DNA from: Actinomycetota bacterium
Lineage (GTDB): Bacteria; Actinomycetota; Thermoleophilia; Solirubrobacterales; 70-9
Reading direction: 5' to 3'
Assembly: GCA_018268655.1 (NCBI GenBank)
Contig: JAFDWC010000003.1
Location: 1-54,807, forward strand
DNA length: 54,807 nucleotides
In this document: positions 33,479 to 41,443 of the stretch, piece by piece
Layout: the number at the start of each line of letters is the position of its first letter
Numbering within the stretch: position 1 is the stretch's first letter
The notes under the pieces: model-generated
Databases searched by the model: none
Seen by the model: the letters and a program-made list of their open reading frames with translations, nothing else
What the model was told of the DNA's origin: nothing
Program-made: the position numbers and the translations under genes

Positions 33479-35068
33479 ATGCCCGCGCCCCAGATGACCT
33501 CCGACCATTCCGAGCAGAAGCCGACGCTGAAACGCGAGCTGGCGACTCTGCGCCGCAACTGGGTCATCGTGCTGATCTGCGTGGTCGTCGCGCCGATCGT
33601 CGCCTACGCCTACTCGAAGGCCCAAACGCCGGAATACACGGCCGCCGCCTCCCTCCTCTTCACCAACCAGGCGGTCGAATCGCGCATCCTCGGAGTCGAA
33701 TCCTCCGTCAACGCCGAACCGGCCCGGGAAGCCGCGACGAATCTGAAACTGGCCTCGCTGACGGCGCTCTCGGTGCGGACGGCCAAGGCCATGGGCTCCG
33801 GGTTGACCGGGCAGGAGGTCACCGAAAAGGTCTCCGTCAGCCCTGAGGGCGAATCCGAATTGGTCTCGGTTGCGGCCACCGATCCTTCACCCACCTTTGC
33901 CGCCCGGCTGGCCAACGAATTCGCGAAGCAGTTCGTGGCGTTCGGTCGCGAACTCGAAACCGCCAAGGTGGAGCGTGCGCAGAAGCTGGCCGAAGCCCAG
34001 CTCGAAAGCCTGCCCGAAGCCGAACGCAACGCGGCCTCGGGGCGGGCGCTCGAGCGTCGGATCCTCGAACTGAAGGCCCTTTCGACGATCCAGACGGGCC
34101 GCGCGGAAATCGCGCAGCGGGCGACCAGGCCTGAATCGCCGTCCTCCCCGAACACCAAACGCAACGTTGCGCTCGGCATCGTCGTCGGCATCCTGCTGGC
34201 GATCGCGGGGGTCTTCCTGCGCGAGCAGTTCGACCGCCGTCTGCGCGACGCCGACGAAATCGAAGAGCTCTACGGCGTCCCCGCCCTGGCGACGATCCCG
34301 GGCAGCAAGTCGTTGCCGCGCGGCGGCCACGACGCCGCTGTGGGCGAGGCCGTGAAGATGCTCCGCGCAAACCTTCGCCTGCTCGGGACGGGACAGCCGC
34401 GACGATCGCTGTTGATCACCTCGGCGGCGCCGAAAGAGGGCAAGACGATGGTCGCCTGGAGCCTCGCCCGCGCGGGCGCAGCCGCCGGCGAGAGCGTCCT
34501 CGTGATCGAGGCTGACATGCGCCGGCCGACGCTGGCCCAGCTCGCCGGGACGACGGAAGGCGTCGGCCTCGGCATGGTGCTGGCGGGCGGTGAGACCCCA
34601 GAGCGGGCGATCCGCAGCGTCGGCGGTGTCGATCTACTGCCTGCCGGGCCGTTGCCGCCGAATCCAGCCGAGCTGCTCGAGGGCAAGCGGATGTCCGAGC
34701 TGCTCGAGTGGGGCGAAGAATCCTACGACCGCGTGATCGTCGACACGCCACCGGCGTCGCTCGTTGCCGACGCCCTGCCGCTGTTCGACGTGGTGGGAGC
34801 TGTGGTGGTGGTGGCCCGCCTCGGGGTCAGCACGCGGGACTCGATCGAGCACCTGCGCGATCACCTGCGGCGCCTTGGCGCACCTCTGGTCGGGGTGGTA
34901 GTCAACGGCACCGGCCGGCCCAGCGAGACGAGCTATTACCGCTCCTTCGCAACGGATGAAGCGCCGAAGTCCCGGCGCCGCACGGAGGGTAAGGAGCCAG
35001 CGCAGGATCCGGACCGTCGCTCGAACGGGCGGCCGCGGCGCCCCGCCAACCGATCCACCCGCAGCTGA
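33479..35068 (+). CDS. Wzz/BY-kinase fusion, polysaccharide chain-length regulator
   Basis: 529 residues from ATG 33479 (ATG 33494 possible). A Wzz-type region with two membrane segments (NWVIVLICVVVAPIVAYAYS near 30 and NVALGIVVGILLAIAGVF near 230) flanks an extracytoplasmic coiled-coil domain. The cytoplasmic kinase domain has Walker A SAAPKEGKT near 318, Walker A' VLVIEADMRRP and Walker B VIVDTPPA near 420. BY-kinases control polymerisation and export. The C-terminal tail is Arg/Ser/Pro-rich and has only a YY pair (ETSYYRSF), not the usual tyrosine cluster. Confidence 0.9.
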   Translation: MPAPQMTSDHSEQKPTLKRELATLRRNWVIVLICVVVAPIVAYAYSKAQTPEYTAAASLLFTNQAVESRILGVESSVNAEPAREAATNLKLASLTALSVRTAKAMGSGLTGQEVTEKVSVSPEGESELVSVAATDPSPTFAARLANEFAKQFVAFGRELETAKVERAQKLAEAQLESLPEAERNAASGRALERRILELKALSTIQTGRAEIAQRATRPESPSSPNTKRNVALGIVVGILLAIAGVFLREQFDRRLRDADEIEELYGVPALATIPGSKSLPRGGHDAAVGEAVKMLRANLRLLGTGQPRRSLLITSAAPKEGKTMVAWSLARAGAAAGESVLVIEADMRRPTLAQLAGTTEGVGLGMVLAGGETPERAIRSVGGVDLLPAGPLPPNPAELLEGKRMSELLEWGEESYDRVIVDTPPASLVADALPLFDVVGAVVVVARLGVSTRDSIEHLRDHLRRLGAPLVGVVVNGTGRPSETSYYRSFATDEAPKSRRRTEGKEPAQDPDRRSNGRPRRPANRSTRS

Positions 35069-35076
35069 GGCTCGCG

Positions 35077-35913
35077 ATGGCGGCCCGGCCCACGCCTGGA
35101 GAGCGGGTGGAGCTGCTCGGATCCCCCCTGGACATCGTCAACATGGATGAAGCGGTGGCGCGCTGCCGCGCGGCGATCGACTCGCGTGGCTACCTCCAGC
35201 ACATGAGCATCAACGCCGCCAAGCTGGTCTCGATGCGAAGCGACGAGGAGCTCCGAAGCTCGGTCGAGGCCTGTGGGCTGATCACCGCCGACGGTCAGAG
35301 CGTCGTCTGGGCCGCGCGCCTGCTCGGCTCGAGGCTCCCCGAACGGGTGGCGGGAATCGACCTGATGCACCGGATGCTCGAGGCGGCCAACGCGCACGGA
35401 TACCGGGTCTACTTCCTCGGCGCCCGGCCAGAGGTCCTCGAGGCGGCGATCAGCAACCTGCGGGCGCAGCTCCCCGACCTCGTCGTTGCTGGGTCCCAGC
35501 ACGGCTACTTCAGCGACGGGGAAACCGACGCGGTGGCGGAGGCGATCCGCAGCGCCGAAGCCGACATCCTCTTCGTCGCCATGAGCTCGCCGCGCAAGGA
35601 GCACTTCCTCGGCCGCCTCGGCCGCGACCTCGGAGCGCCCTTCACGATGGGCGTCGGCGGCTCGGTCGACGTCGTCGCCGGGGTCACGAGCCGTGCCCCG
35701 GTCGTGCTCCAACGGGCGGGCCTGGAGTGGCTCTACCGGATGCTTCAAGAGCCGGGGCGCCTCGGTAGGCGCTACCTGACCACCAACTTCCAGTTCATCC
35801 GGATGGTGATCGGCGAAATGGCTACTCGGCGTTCGAGTAGACCTGGTGGCGCCGCAGCTTCCGGACCAACGGGCGCAGCTGCGAAAAGAGCACCGTCCGA
35901 CCCGCAACGCTGA
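35077..35913 (+). CDS. WecG/TagA/CpsF-family (GT26) glycosyltransferase
   Basis: 278 residues. Family marks in order: LLGSPLDIVNMDEAVARCRA, HMSINAAKLVSMR, LITADGQSVVWAARLLG, YFLGARPEVLEAAISNL and MGVGGSVDVVAG. These enzymes add the second sugar, often ManNAc or ManNAcA, to undecaprenyl-diphosphate-HexNAc. The UDP-GlcNAc 2-epimerase and dehydrogenase downstream could supply such a donor. Starts 8 bases after the kinase gene. Its 3' end overlaps the converging deacetylase gene by 92 bases; only the C-terminal tail is in the overlap. Confidence 0.9.
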   Translation: MAARPTPGERVELLGSPLDIVNMDEAVARCRAAIDSRGYLQHMSINAAKLVSMRSDEELRSSVEACGLITADGQSVVWAARLLGSRLPERVAGIDLMHRMLEAANAHGYRVYFLGARPEVLEAAISNLRAQLPDLVVAGSQHGYFSDGETDAVAEAIRSAEADILFVAMSSPRKEHFLGRLGRDLGAPFTMGVGGSVDVVAGVTSRAPVVLQRAGLEWLYRMLQEPGRLGRRYLTTNFQFIRMVIGEMATRRSSRPGGAAASGPTGAAAKRAPSDPQR

Positions 35914-36634
35914 CCTTCGCCCTGAACCTTGGCACGGTGTCGCGGTCGTCCACCGTCAGGCGGGGGATCGACAGTGGGCTGGCCTGCGACTGGGAGTCGA
36001 TCGGCAACGTGAAGGCGTAGCGGTATCCAACATCGGCGGCAGCCCGCTCGACCCGCGCGTCCCAGGCTCCGAATGGGTAGGCGAGCGTGTCGCAGCGACC
36101 GAGCCGAGCCTCGACCAATTGCCGCGACCCCTCCAGCTCCTCCCGGAGCGCCCCGTCGTCGAGCTCGGTCAGCCGCGGGTGGGTCAGGGTGTGACTGCCG
36201 ATCTCCCAGCCGGACTGAGCCAACTCGCCGGCCATATCCCAGGTCATCGAGCGCATCACCTCCGGGTGCCGCCGCACCTCGCCGGCCACCTCCGGCCAGG
36301 CCAAGGCGCCGCCATCCTCGACCTGTCGCGGCAGCACGAAGACGAAACCCGTGAAGCCGCGCTCGGCAAGCATCGGGGCGGCGACCGAGAACGTGTCGAT
36401 GAAACCGTCGTCGAAGGTGAGGAACGCGCGCCGACCAGGCAGCCGTCGGCCCGCGGCGACCGCGTCAAGGTCCGCCCGGGTCCCACTCCTATAGCTCTTG
36501 GCGACGAGGAAGTCGAGCTGGGCCTCGAAGCTCCGCGGGCTGAGCGAGAGGAAGGCCGGGCCGTTCTCGGCGATCGCGTGGTAGCCGAGGAAGACCGCGT
36601 CGGCGGTTCGACCAAGGCGGCTGACCCGACTCAT
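35822..36634 (-). CDS. Polysaccharide deacetylase (CE4/NodB)
   Basis: 270 residues. VFLGYHAIAENGP near 14, catalytic and metal site TFDDGF near 73, metal-binding SHTLTHP near 148, and AYPFGAWD. No signal peptide, so a cytoplasmic or membrane-associated location. The probable reaction is removal of N-acetyl groups from hexosamines in the glycan or its lipid-linked precursor. In heparan-type chemistry N-deacetylation precedes C5 epimerisation, which is of interest beside the epimerase gene, but that link is inference. ATGA overlap with the upstream glycosyltransferase gene. Confidence 0.88.
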   Translation of the reverse strand: MSRVSRLGRTADAVFLGYHAIAENGPAFLSLSPRSFEAQLDFLVAKSYRSGTRADLDAVAAGRRLPGRRAFLTFDDGFIDTFSVAAPMLAERGFTGFVFVLPRQVEDGGALAWPEVAGEVRRHPEVMRSMTWDMAGELAQSGWEIGSHTLTHPRLTELDDGALREELEGSRQLVEARLGRCDTLAYPFGAWDARVERAAADVGYRYAFTLPIDSQSQASPLSIPRLTVDDRDTVPRFRAKVSVAGRTVLFSQLRPLVRKLRRHQVYSNAE

Positions 36635-37731
36635 CCGGCCAGTTCCTGGTAGAGCCCGTCGAGGCGACCCCAGACCGCCTCCTCGCCAAAATCGGCCGAG
36701 CGCCGTTCGGCCCCGCGAGCGAGGCGTCGGCGCAGCTCAGGGTCCTCGAGCAGGCGGCGCAGGGCGGCGGTCAGGCCGGGCGAGTCAGCGGGAGCGACCA
36801 GGAGGCCGTCCTCGTCGTCGGCGATCAGGTCGAGGACCCCGCCCATTGCGCTGGCGACGATCGACCGCCCCCACGCCATTGCCTCCAGCAAGGCCATCGG
36901 CAAGCCCTCGGAGATCGAGGGGAGGACGAAGACCGTCGCGCCGCGAAAGCTCTCCTGCTTGGCCTCCGCGTCGAGCCAGCCGCCCCAGCGGACGTTCTCC
37001 GCTCGCCCCGCGAGGTCAAGGAGTGCGGGCGGCGGATCGCCAGGGCCGAAGAACTCGAAGCGGTCCTGCGGGCGCTCGCCCGCCAACGAAGCGATGGCGT
37101 CAACCAGGACCTCGCCCCCCTTCGCCGGGTCGGCAAAGCCGCCGAGGTACAGCACCCGCCCCGGCCCGGCGCCAACGTCCACGCCACCACCGGCAACGGG
37201 CGGCACGGGGTTGGGAAGCACCCCGACCCGAGCGGCGCCGAAGCAGCGCTCGACCGCGCGGGCGCTCTCGCTGGAGACTGCGACGGTCCGGGTCGCCCGG
37301 CGCAGCGCTGTCGCGAAGACGGCGCGACGGACGGGATCGAGGCGGGCGACGAAGTCTTCGATGTCGCCCGGGCCGGCGTGAACCTGGAAGAGGACCGGCC
37401 GGCGCAGCAGCCGGGCGACGAAGACGCAGATCGACTTGCGGTAGAGGCTGCCGCGCACGGCGCCCTGGATGTGGACCAACCGCGGGCCCGGCCCGAGGCA
37501 CCACACAGTCAGTTCGACCAGTGCCGCGACGAAGCGGAGCAGGCGCCGCCAGGGCGAGACCAGAGCGTAGGTGACGATCATCCGCATCCGGTAGCGCTGC
37601 GCCAGAGGCGAGGCGAGCAGTGAGCGGAGCACCTCGGCCATGCCCCCCTCCCCGGTCGGGTCCAGACTCACGCAGGCGACGGCTGGCCCGCGCGGTTGCT
37701 CGCTGGTGGAAGGTATCGTCGCGCCGGGCAA
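36631..37731 (-). CDS. Family 4 glycosyltransferase
   Basis: About 366 residues if it starts at TTG 37731; GTG 37671 would give 346 and cut into the first strand. Longer frames run across the divergent epimerase gene. N-terminal VACVSLDPTGEGGMAEVLRS has the glycine-rich loop. The donor side has RVLYLGGFADPAKGGEVLVD and LPSISEGLPMALLEAMAWGR with the EX7E motif. It overlaps the deacetylase start by 4 bases, so the two are cotranscribed. Probably extends the lipid-linked glycan. Confidence 0.82.
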   Translation of the reverse strand: MPGATIPSTSEQPRGPAVACVSLDPTGEGGMAEVLRSLLASPLAQRYRMRMIVTYALVSPWRRLLRFVAALVELTVWCLGPGPRLVHIQGAVRGSLYRKSICVFVARLLRRPVLFQVHAGPGDIEDFVARLDPVRRAVFATALRRATRTVAVSSESARAVERCFGAARVGVLPNPVPPVAGGGVDVGAGPGRVLYLGGFADPAKGGEVLVDAIASLAGERPQDRFEFFGPGDPPPALLDLAGRAENVRWGGWLDAEAKQESFRGATVFVLPSISEGLPMALLEAMAWGRSIVASAMGGVLDLIADDEDGLLVAPADSPGLTAALRRLLEDPELRRRLARGAERRSADFGEEAVWGRLDGLYQELAG

Positions 37732-37749
37732 GACTGGAGCCCAAGCATA

Positions 37750-38730
37750 ATGGGCGACTTGGCCGCCACGAAACAGACCGATCCGGCGATCGTCCCCGAG
37801 CCGGCGGCGCCGATCAGGATGGTGATCGAGGCCAAACGAGCGATCCTGGCGATGGTCGGCAGCGGCGTCGATTTCTCCCCCCAGCCGCTGGGGAGGCACA
37901 TCGACCCGAACGGCATCGCCGGCTACTACTGCGACCTCAGCGGGAAGACGCGGCTCCCAGAAGAGCGGATGCGTGAATCCGAATACGACTGGGTGATCCC
38001 GATCGCCCAGTTCGCTCTCGGCCTTTGGGAACGGCGGCTTGACGGCGAGGACACCGACGCGGCGTTCCTGCGAGCCGTCGAGTGGCTGTTGGAGGACTCC
38101 GTCGAGGAGGGCGACCAGGTCGTATGGCGCATCGGGCTGCCAGTGCCGAAGTACGGGCTCGAGCCGGGCTGGATCTCGGCGATGGGCCAGGGCCAGGCGA
38201 TCTCGACCCTCCTGCGCGCCCACGCCCTAACCGGCGACGAGCGCTACTTCGAGATCGCCAGCAAGGCCCTGCGCCCGCTGCTCCTCCCGATCGCCGACGG
38301 CGGCGCCCAGCGCGATATCGACGGTGCCGTTGTCCTCGAGGAGTACTCGACCGAGGACCCCTGCGCGGTGCTGAACGGCTGGATCTTCGCCCTCTGGGGT
38401 GTCCACGAGATAGCCCTCGCGGGCGGCGACCAGGATGCCCGCGCGCTCTTCCAGCAGAGCGCCGCCGGACTGGTCGAGCTGCTTCCCCGTTACGACGTCG
38501 GATGGTGGTCGCGCTACAGCCTTTACAACCACGGCCGGCCGGACCTGGCCAAGCCGTTCTACCAGCGCCTCCACCCGGTGATGCTGGAAGGCCTCGAGCT
38601 GATCACCCATGACCCCACGTTGGGCGAGTACGCGCGGCGGTGGCGCGCCCAGATGACGCGCCTGGCAACCGCCCGCGCAGGCCTCGACAAGGTCTCCTTC
38701 CGCGTCGCGCGCGCCCTGCGCTCAGCCTGA
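37750..38730 (+). CDS. D-glucuronyl C5-epimerase-like protein
   Basis: 326 residues from ATG 37750. The C-terminal C5-epimerase domain is well marked: LEPGWISAMGQGQAISTLLR at 138-157, EEYSTEDPCAVLNGWIFALW at 197-216, YDVGWWSRYSLYN at 248-260 and FYQRLHPVMLEGL at 270-282. These correspond to the conserved, tyrosine-containing motifs of heparan sulfate GlcA C5-epimerase (Glce), which converts D-glucuronate to L-iduronate in the polymer. No signal peptide, so it would act on a cytoplasmic precursor. The substrate here is unknown. Divergent from the GT4 gene; its end overlaps the converging polymerase gene by 9 bases. Confidence 0.85.
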   Translation: MGDLAATKQTDPAIVPEPAAPIRMVIEAKRAILAMVGSGVDFSPQPLGRHIDPNGIAGYYCDLSGKTRLPEERMRESEYDWVIPIAQFALGLWERRLDGEDTDAAFLRAVEWLLEDSVEEGDQVVWRIGLPVPKYGLEPGWISAMGQGQAISTLLRAHALTGDERYFEIASKALRPLLLPIADGGAQRDIDGAVVLEEYSTEDPCAVLNGWIFALWGVHEIALAGGDQDARALFQQSAAGLVELLPRYDVGWWSRYSLYNHGRPDLAKPFYQRLHPVMLEGLELITHDPTLGEYARRWRAQMTRLATARAGLDKVSFRVARALRSA

Positions 38731-40053
38731 GGGCGGGGACGATGACGAGCCGGCGCGCCGCCCTCCGGCGAAGCAGGCGGCGAGGACCAGTCCGATGGTC
38801 AGCGAGGAGACGTATTCGAGCGAGCCGTTGACGGCGCCGAAGGCGAGGATCGGCACGAGGATGATCGAGTTAGAGGGCGAGCGCAGCAGGCCGAGCCAGA
38901 TGCCGAGGAAGCCGGCGAAGCCGATAACTCCGAACTGCACAAGCACCTCGACGATGTCGCTGTGGCCGATCAGTTCGACCCCGAGTTCCTTGAGCTCGAA
39001 GGCGGGGATCGAACGCAACCCGGTGCCGAGGCCCCAGGCCCAGGGCCCAGCGTGTTCCCAGCCCCTCAGGGCCGCGGTCCAGATCTCGCCGCGACCCGAG
39101 CCCGCGGTGGCGAGGGAGGAGAATTCGCTCCCCTGGTTGGCGATGCGGTGGGTGAGGACGTCGAGCGCCCCCGTGGCAAAGGCGACGGTGGCGATCACAC
39201 CGAGGACCAGCGCCGCCCTCAGCTTGGCGTCGGATTTGCCGAGGAAGGTCAGCAGCGCCGCGAACAGGCCGAAGAGGGCGGAGCGAACGCCGGTGAACGC
39301 CGAGGGAACCGCACCGAGGGCGAAGAGCAGTCCTTTGCGCAGGCTGGTGCTGGTGCAGAGCCCCGCAGCGGCGATCACCATCGTCATCAACGCCAGCGGG
39401 TGGGGCGCCTCACCGGTGAAGCCAAGCCGCTCACCGGCGTGGTAGTAGGTGCCGACCCTGCCCAGTCCGGCCATGATCACCAGCAACTGCACACCCATCG
39501 CCGCCACGCAGCTCCCGTAGACCGGGCGCTTGAAGCGCGGCATCAGCTCCCTGCCCCGGGTCGACGTCGTCGCCAGCGCGACACCGGCGAAATCGAGGTA
39601 TTTGGCCGCCTGGAAGAACTGTTCTTTGTCAGAGGAGAGGGCCAGGTGCCCGAGGGTCACGCCGACGAAGAGGAAAGCGGCGAAGGGAATCAGGCGCGAC
39701 TCGAATTCGAGCGGCCAAACCAAGGTCAGCAGCACCGCCGCTCCGGCCGAGGCGATCAAGGTCCCGACCTGGTTGGGCAGAACGCCTTCGAACGTCACCA
39801 TCCAGGGAAGCAGCGCGAAGGCCGAGGCGGCGGCGGCGAAGGTGCCGTAGCGGAGCGTCGCGATCCCGACCGCGATCAGCCCGACGAAAGCGACCGCGGC
39901 GGGCGGAGACTTGACCACGAGGACGCCGACGATGATCGCGCCAAGGCCGGCCAGCAGGGCCGGGAACACGTCGATCGACAGGCGCGGCGCGGCGCGGTTC
40001 ACGACGATCGTTGCGATAGCGAGGATCCCATTCGACCCCCGAATTATCGGCAT
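38722..40053 (-). CDS. O-antigen ligase/Wzy-like polymerase
   Basis: 443 residues, about ten to twelve membrane segments. The large extracytoplasmic loop contains GSGRGEIWTAALRGWEHAGP and IGHSDIVEVLVQFGVIGF, the Wzy_C (O-antigen ligase) hallmark with its Arg and His. It would polymerise flipped repeats or ligate them to a carrier outside the membrane. Near the Wzx and Wzz-like genes, so a polymerase is the likelier role. Divergent from the flippase gene 50 bases away. Confidence 0.85.
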   Translation of the reverse strand: MPIIRGSNGILAIATIVVNRAAPRLSIDVFPALLAGLGAIIVGVLVVKSPPAAVAFVGLIAVGIATLRYGTFAAAASAFALLPWMVTFEGVLPNQVGTLIASAGAAVLLTLVWPLEFESRLIPFAAFLFVGVTLGHLALSSDKEQFFQAAKYLDFAGVALATTSTRGRELMPRFKRPVYGSCVAAMGVQLLVIMAGLGRVGTYYHAGERLGFTGEAPHPLALMTMVIAAAGLCTSTSLRKGLLFALGAVPSAFTGVRSALFGLFAALLTFLGKSDAKLRAALVLGVIATVAFATGALDVLTHRIANQGSEFSSLATAGSGRGEIWTAALRGWEHAGPWAWGLGTGLRSIPAFELKELGVELIGHSDIVEVLVQFGVIGFAGFLGIWLGLLRSPSNSIILVPILAFGAVNGSLEYVSSLTIGLVLAACFAGGRRAGSSSSPPSG

Positions 40054-40103
40054 CGCGCGAGGAATCGCGAGTCGCGACCGAAAATCAACAAGATAGGTAG
40101 TCG

Positions 40104-41390
40104 GTGACCAAGCAACGGAAGAAACTCTCGACGTTCCGCAGGGGCTTCGTCTCCACCTTCGTCCTCGACCTGGTCGGACGTGGCTTCAGCGCGCTGGCGA
40201 CGGTCTTCTTCATCCGCGCGCTGGACACGGACGCCTTCGCCTATCTGGTCCTCTTCCTGAATATCGGGCAGTTCGCCGGCGCCGCGCTCACGGGCGGCAT
40301 CCGCATGCGCTACATGCGGACCGAGGCCGAGCGGGTCTCGCGCGGCGATGCGGAAGCGACCGGGTTCGGGCTGGCGGCGGCTGCGAGCCTCCTCCTCGTC
40401 CTCGCGGTCGGCACGCTGGCCATCACCGGCGTCGCGATCGCCGGCGGCAGCGGAACCAGTGGGGGCCTGCTCTTCGTCGCCCTCACCGCCGCCTACACGG
40501 CCGGCTACGCCGCCGTTGAACTCGGGATCTATCACCATCAGGCACATCTCTCCTTCGCCCGCGCGGGTTGGATCGGGGTCGGCCGGGGCGGTGCCCTGAT
40601 CGTCGTTGGAATCGCGGCGATCGTCGGCGTCGTCGACGCCGGGGCGGTAACGGCGGGTGCCGTGGCGGGCATCACCTGCCTGGTCGGCCTGGTCGTTTGC
40701 GCCCCCCTTCTCCGCGACAGCGCAGGCGGCTCGATCCGGTCGAGCGTCTCGCGTGAGTTCGGCCGCGAGTCGGCCTGGCTCACCCTCTACTACCTCGCCT
40801 CGGCAGGGTTCGCCTACGCCGACATCTTCATCGTCGCCGGCTTTCTCGACGCCGAAGCCGTGGCGAGCTACGGCGCGGCGCTCCGCTACATCGCGATCGT
40901 GATGGGGCCGCTGCCCTCCCTGCTCGCGGTGATGAGGGTACGCACCTCGCAGCGTGACGTGATCGACTCGGCGCACGCCCAGGTGGACATGCTGAGGAAC
41001 TGGATGAAGCAGAGCATCGTCCCGGTCTCGGTCCTGATCGGGGTCGCGGCGGCGGCGGCCCCGTTCGCGATCCCGCTGGTCGACGGCGGCCGCTACCCCG
41101 ACTCGATCCCGATCTTCGAGTTCATGCTGCTGCCGGCGCTGATCAACTACGCGACGCTGCCCAGCTCGGGCCTGCTGATGTCGCAGAAACGCTACCCGCT
41201 GATGGCGGTGATCTACGTCTCGCTGCTCGCCCTCCAGCTGGTCGTCGCCGGCGGTGTCGCCACCACCGCCGGCGTCGTCGCGGTCGCCGGGGTCGCCTGC
41301 GCCGTCGGCGCGGTCGAGCCCGTCGTCGTCGCGATCGTCGCTTCCCGCCTGGCCAGGCGGGACGCCTCGGCCCCGGCCGCAGCCGCTTGA
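40104..41390 (+). CDS. Wzx-like polysaccharide flippase
   Basis: 428 residues from GTG 40104, with about 12 membrane segments. FRRGFVSTFVLDLVGRGFSA and VFFIRALDTDAFAYLVLF at the N-terminus are typical of MATE/PST family flippases. It would move undecaprenyl-linked repeats to the outer face of the membrane, before the Wzy-like enzyme polymerises them. It is probably transcribed apart from the dehydrogenase gene, which has its own promoter-like element. Confidence 0.85.
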   Translation: MTKQRKKLSTFRRGFVSTFVLDLVGRGFSALATVFFIRALDTDAFAYLVLFLNIGQFAGAALTGGIRMRYMRTEAERVSRGDAEATGFGLAAAASLLLVLAVGTLAITGVAIAGGSGTSGGLLFVALTAAYTAGYAAVELGIYHHQAHLSFARAGWIGVGRGGALIVVGIAAIVGVVDAGAVTAGAVAGITCLVGLVVCAPLLRDSAGGSIRSSVSREFGRESAWLTLYYLASAGFAYADIFIVAGFLDAEAVASYGAALRYIAIVMGPLPSLLAVMRVRTSQRDVIDSAHAQVDMLRNWMKQSIVPVSVLIGVAAAAAPFAIPLVDGGRYPDSIPIFEFMLLPALINYATLPSSGLLMSQKRYPLMAVIYVSLLALQLVVAGGVATTAGVVAVAGVACAVGAVEPVVVAIVASRLARRDASAPAAAA

Positions 41391-41430
41391 ACCGGCCCGC
41401 AGCTAAAGGAGGAGGGCTGAGGTGACGATC

Positions 41431-41443
41431 TAGACTCCGCACC
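41431..41443 (+). promoter_or_regulatory. Leaderless promoter -10 for the UDP-sugar dehydrogenase
   Basis: TAGACT at 41431-41436, exactly 7 nt, then ATG 41444. A GGAGGA sequence exists at about 41408 but is far too distant to be a ribosome binding site for this ATG. Confidence 0.5.
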
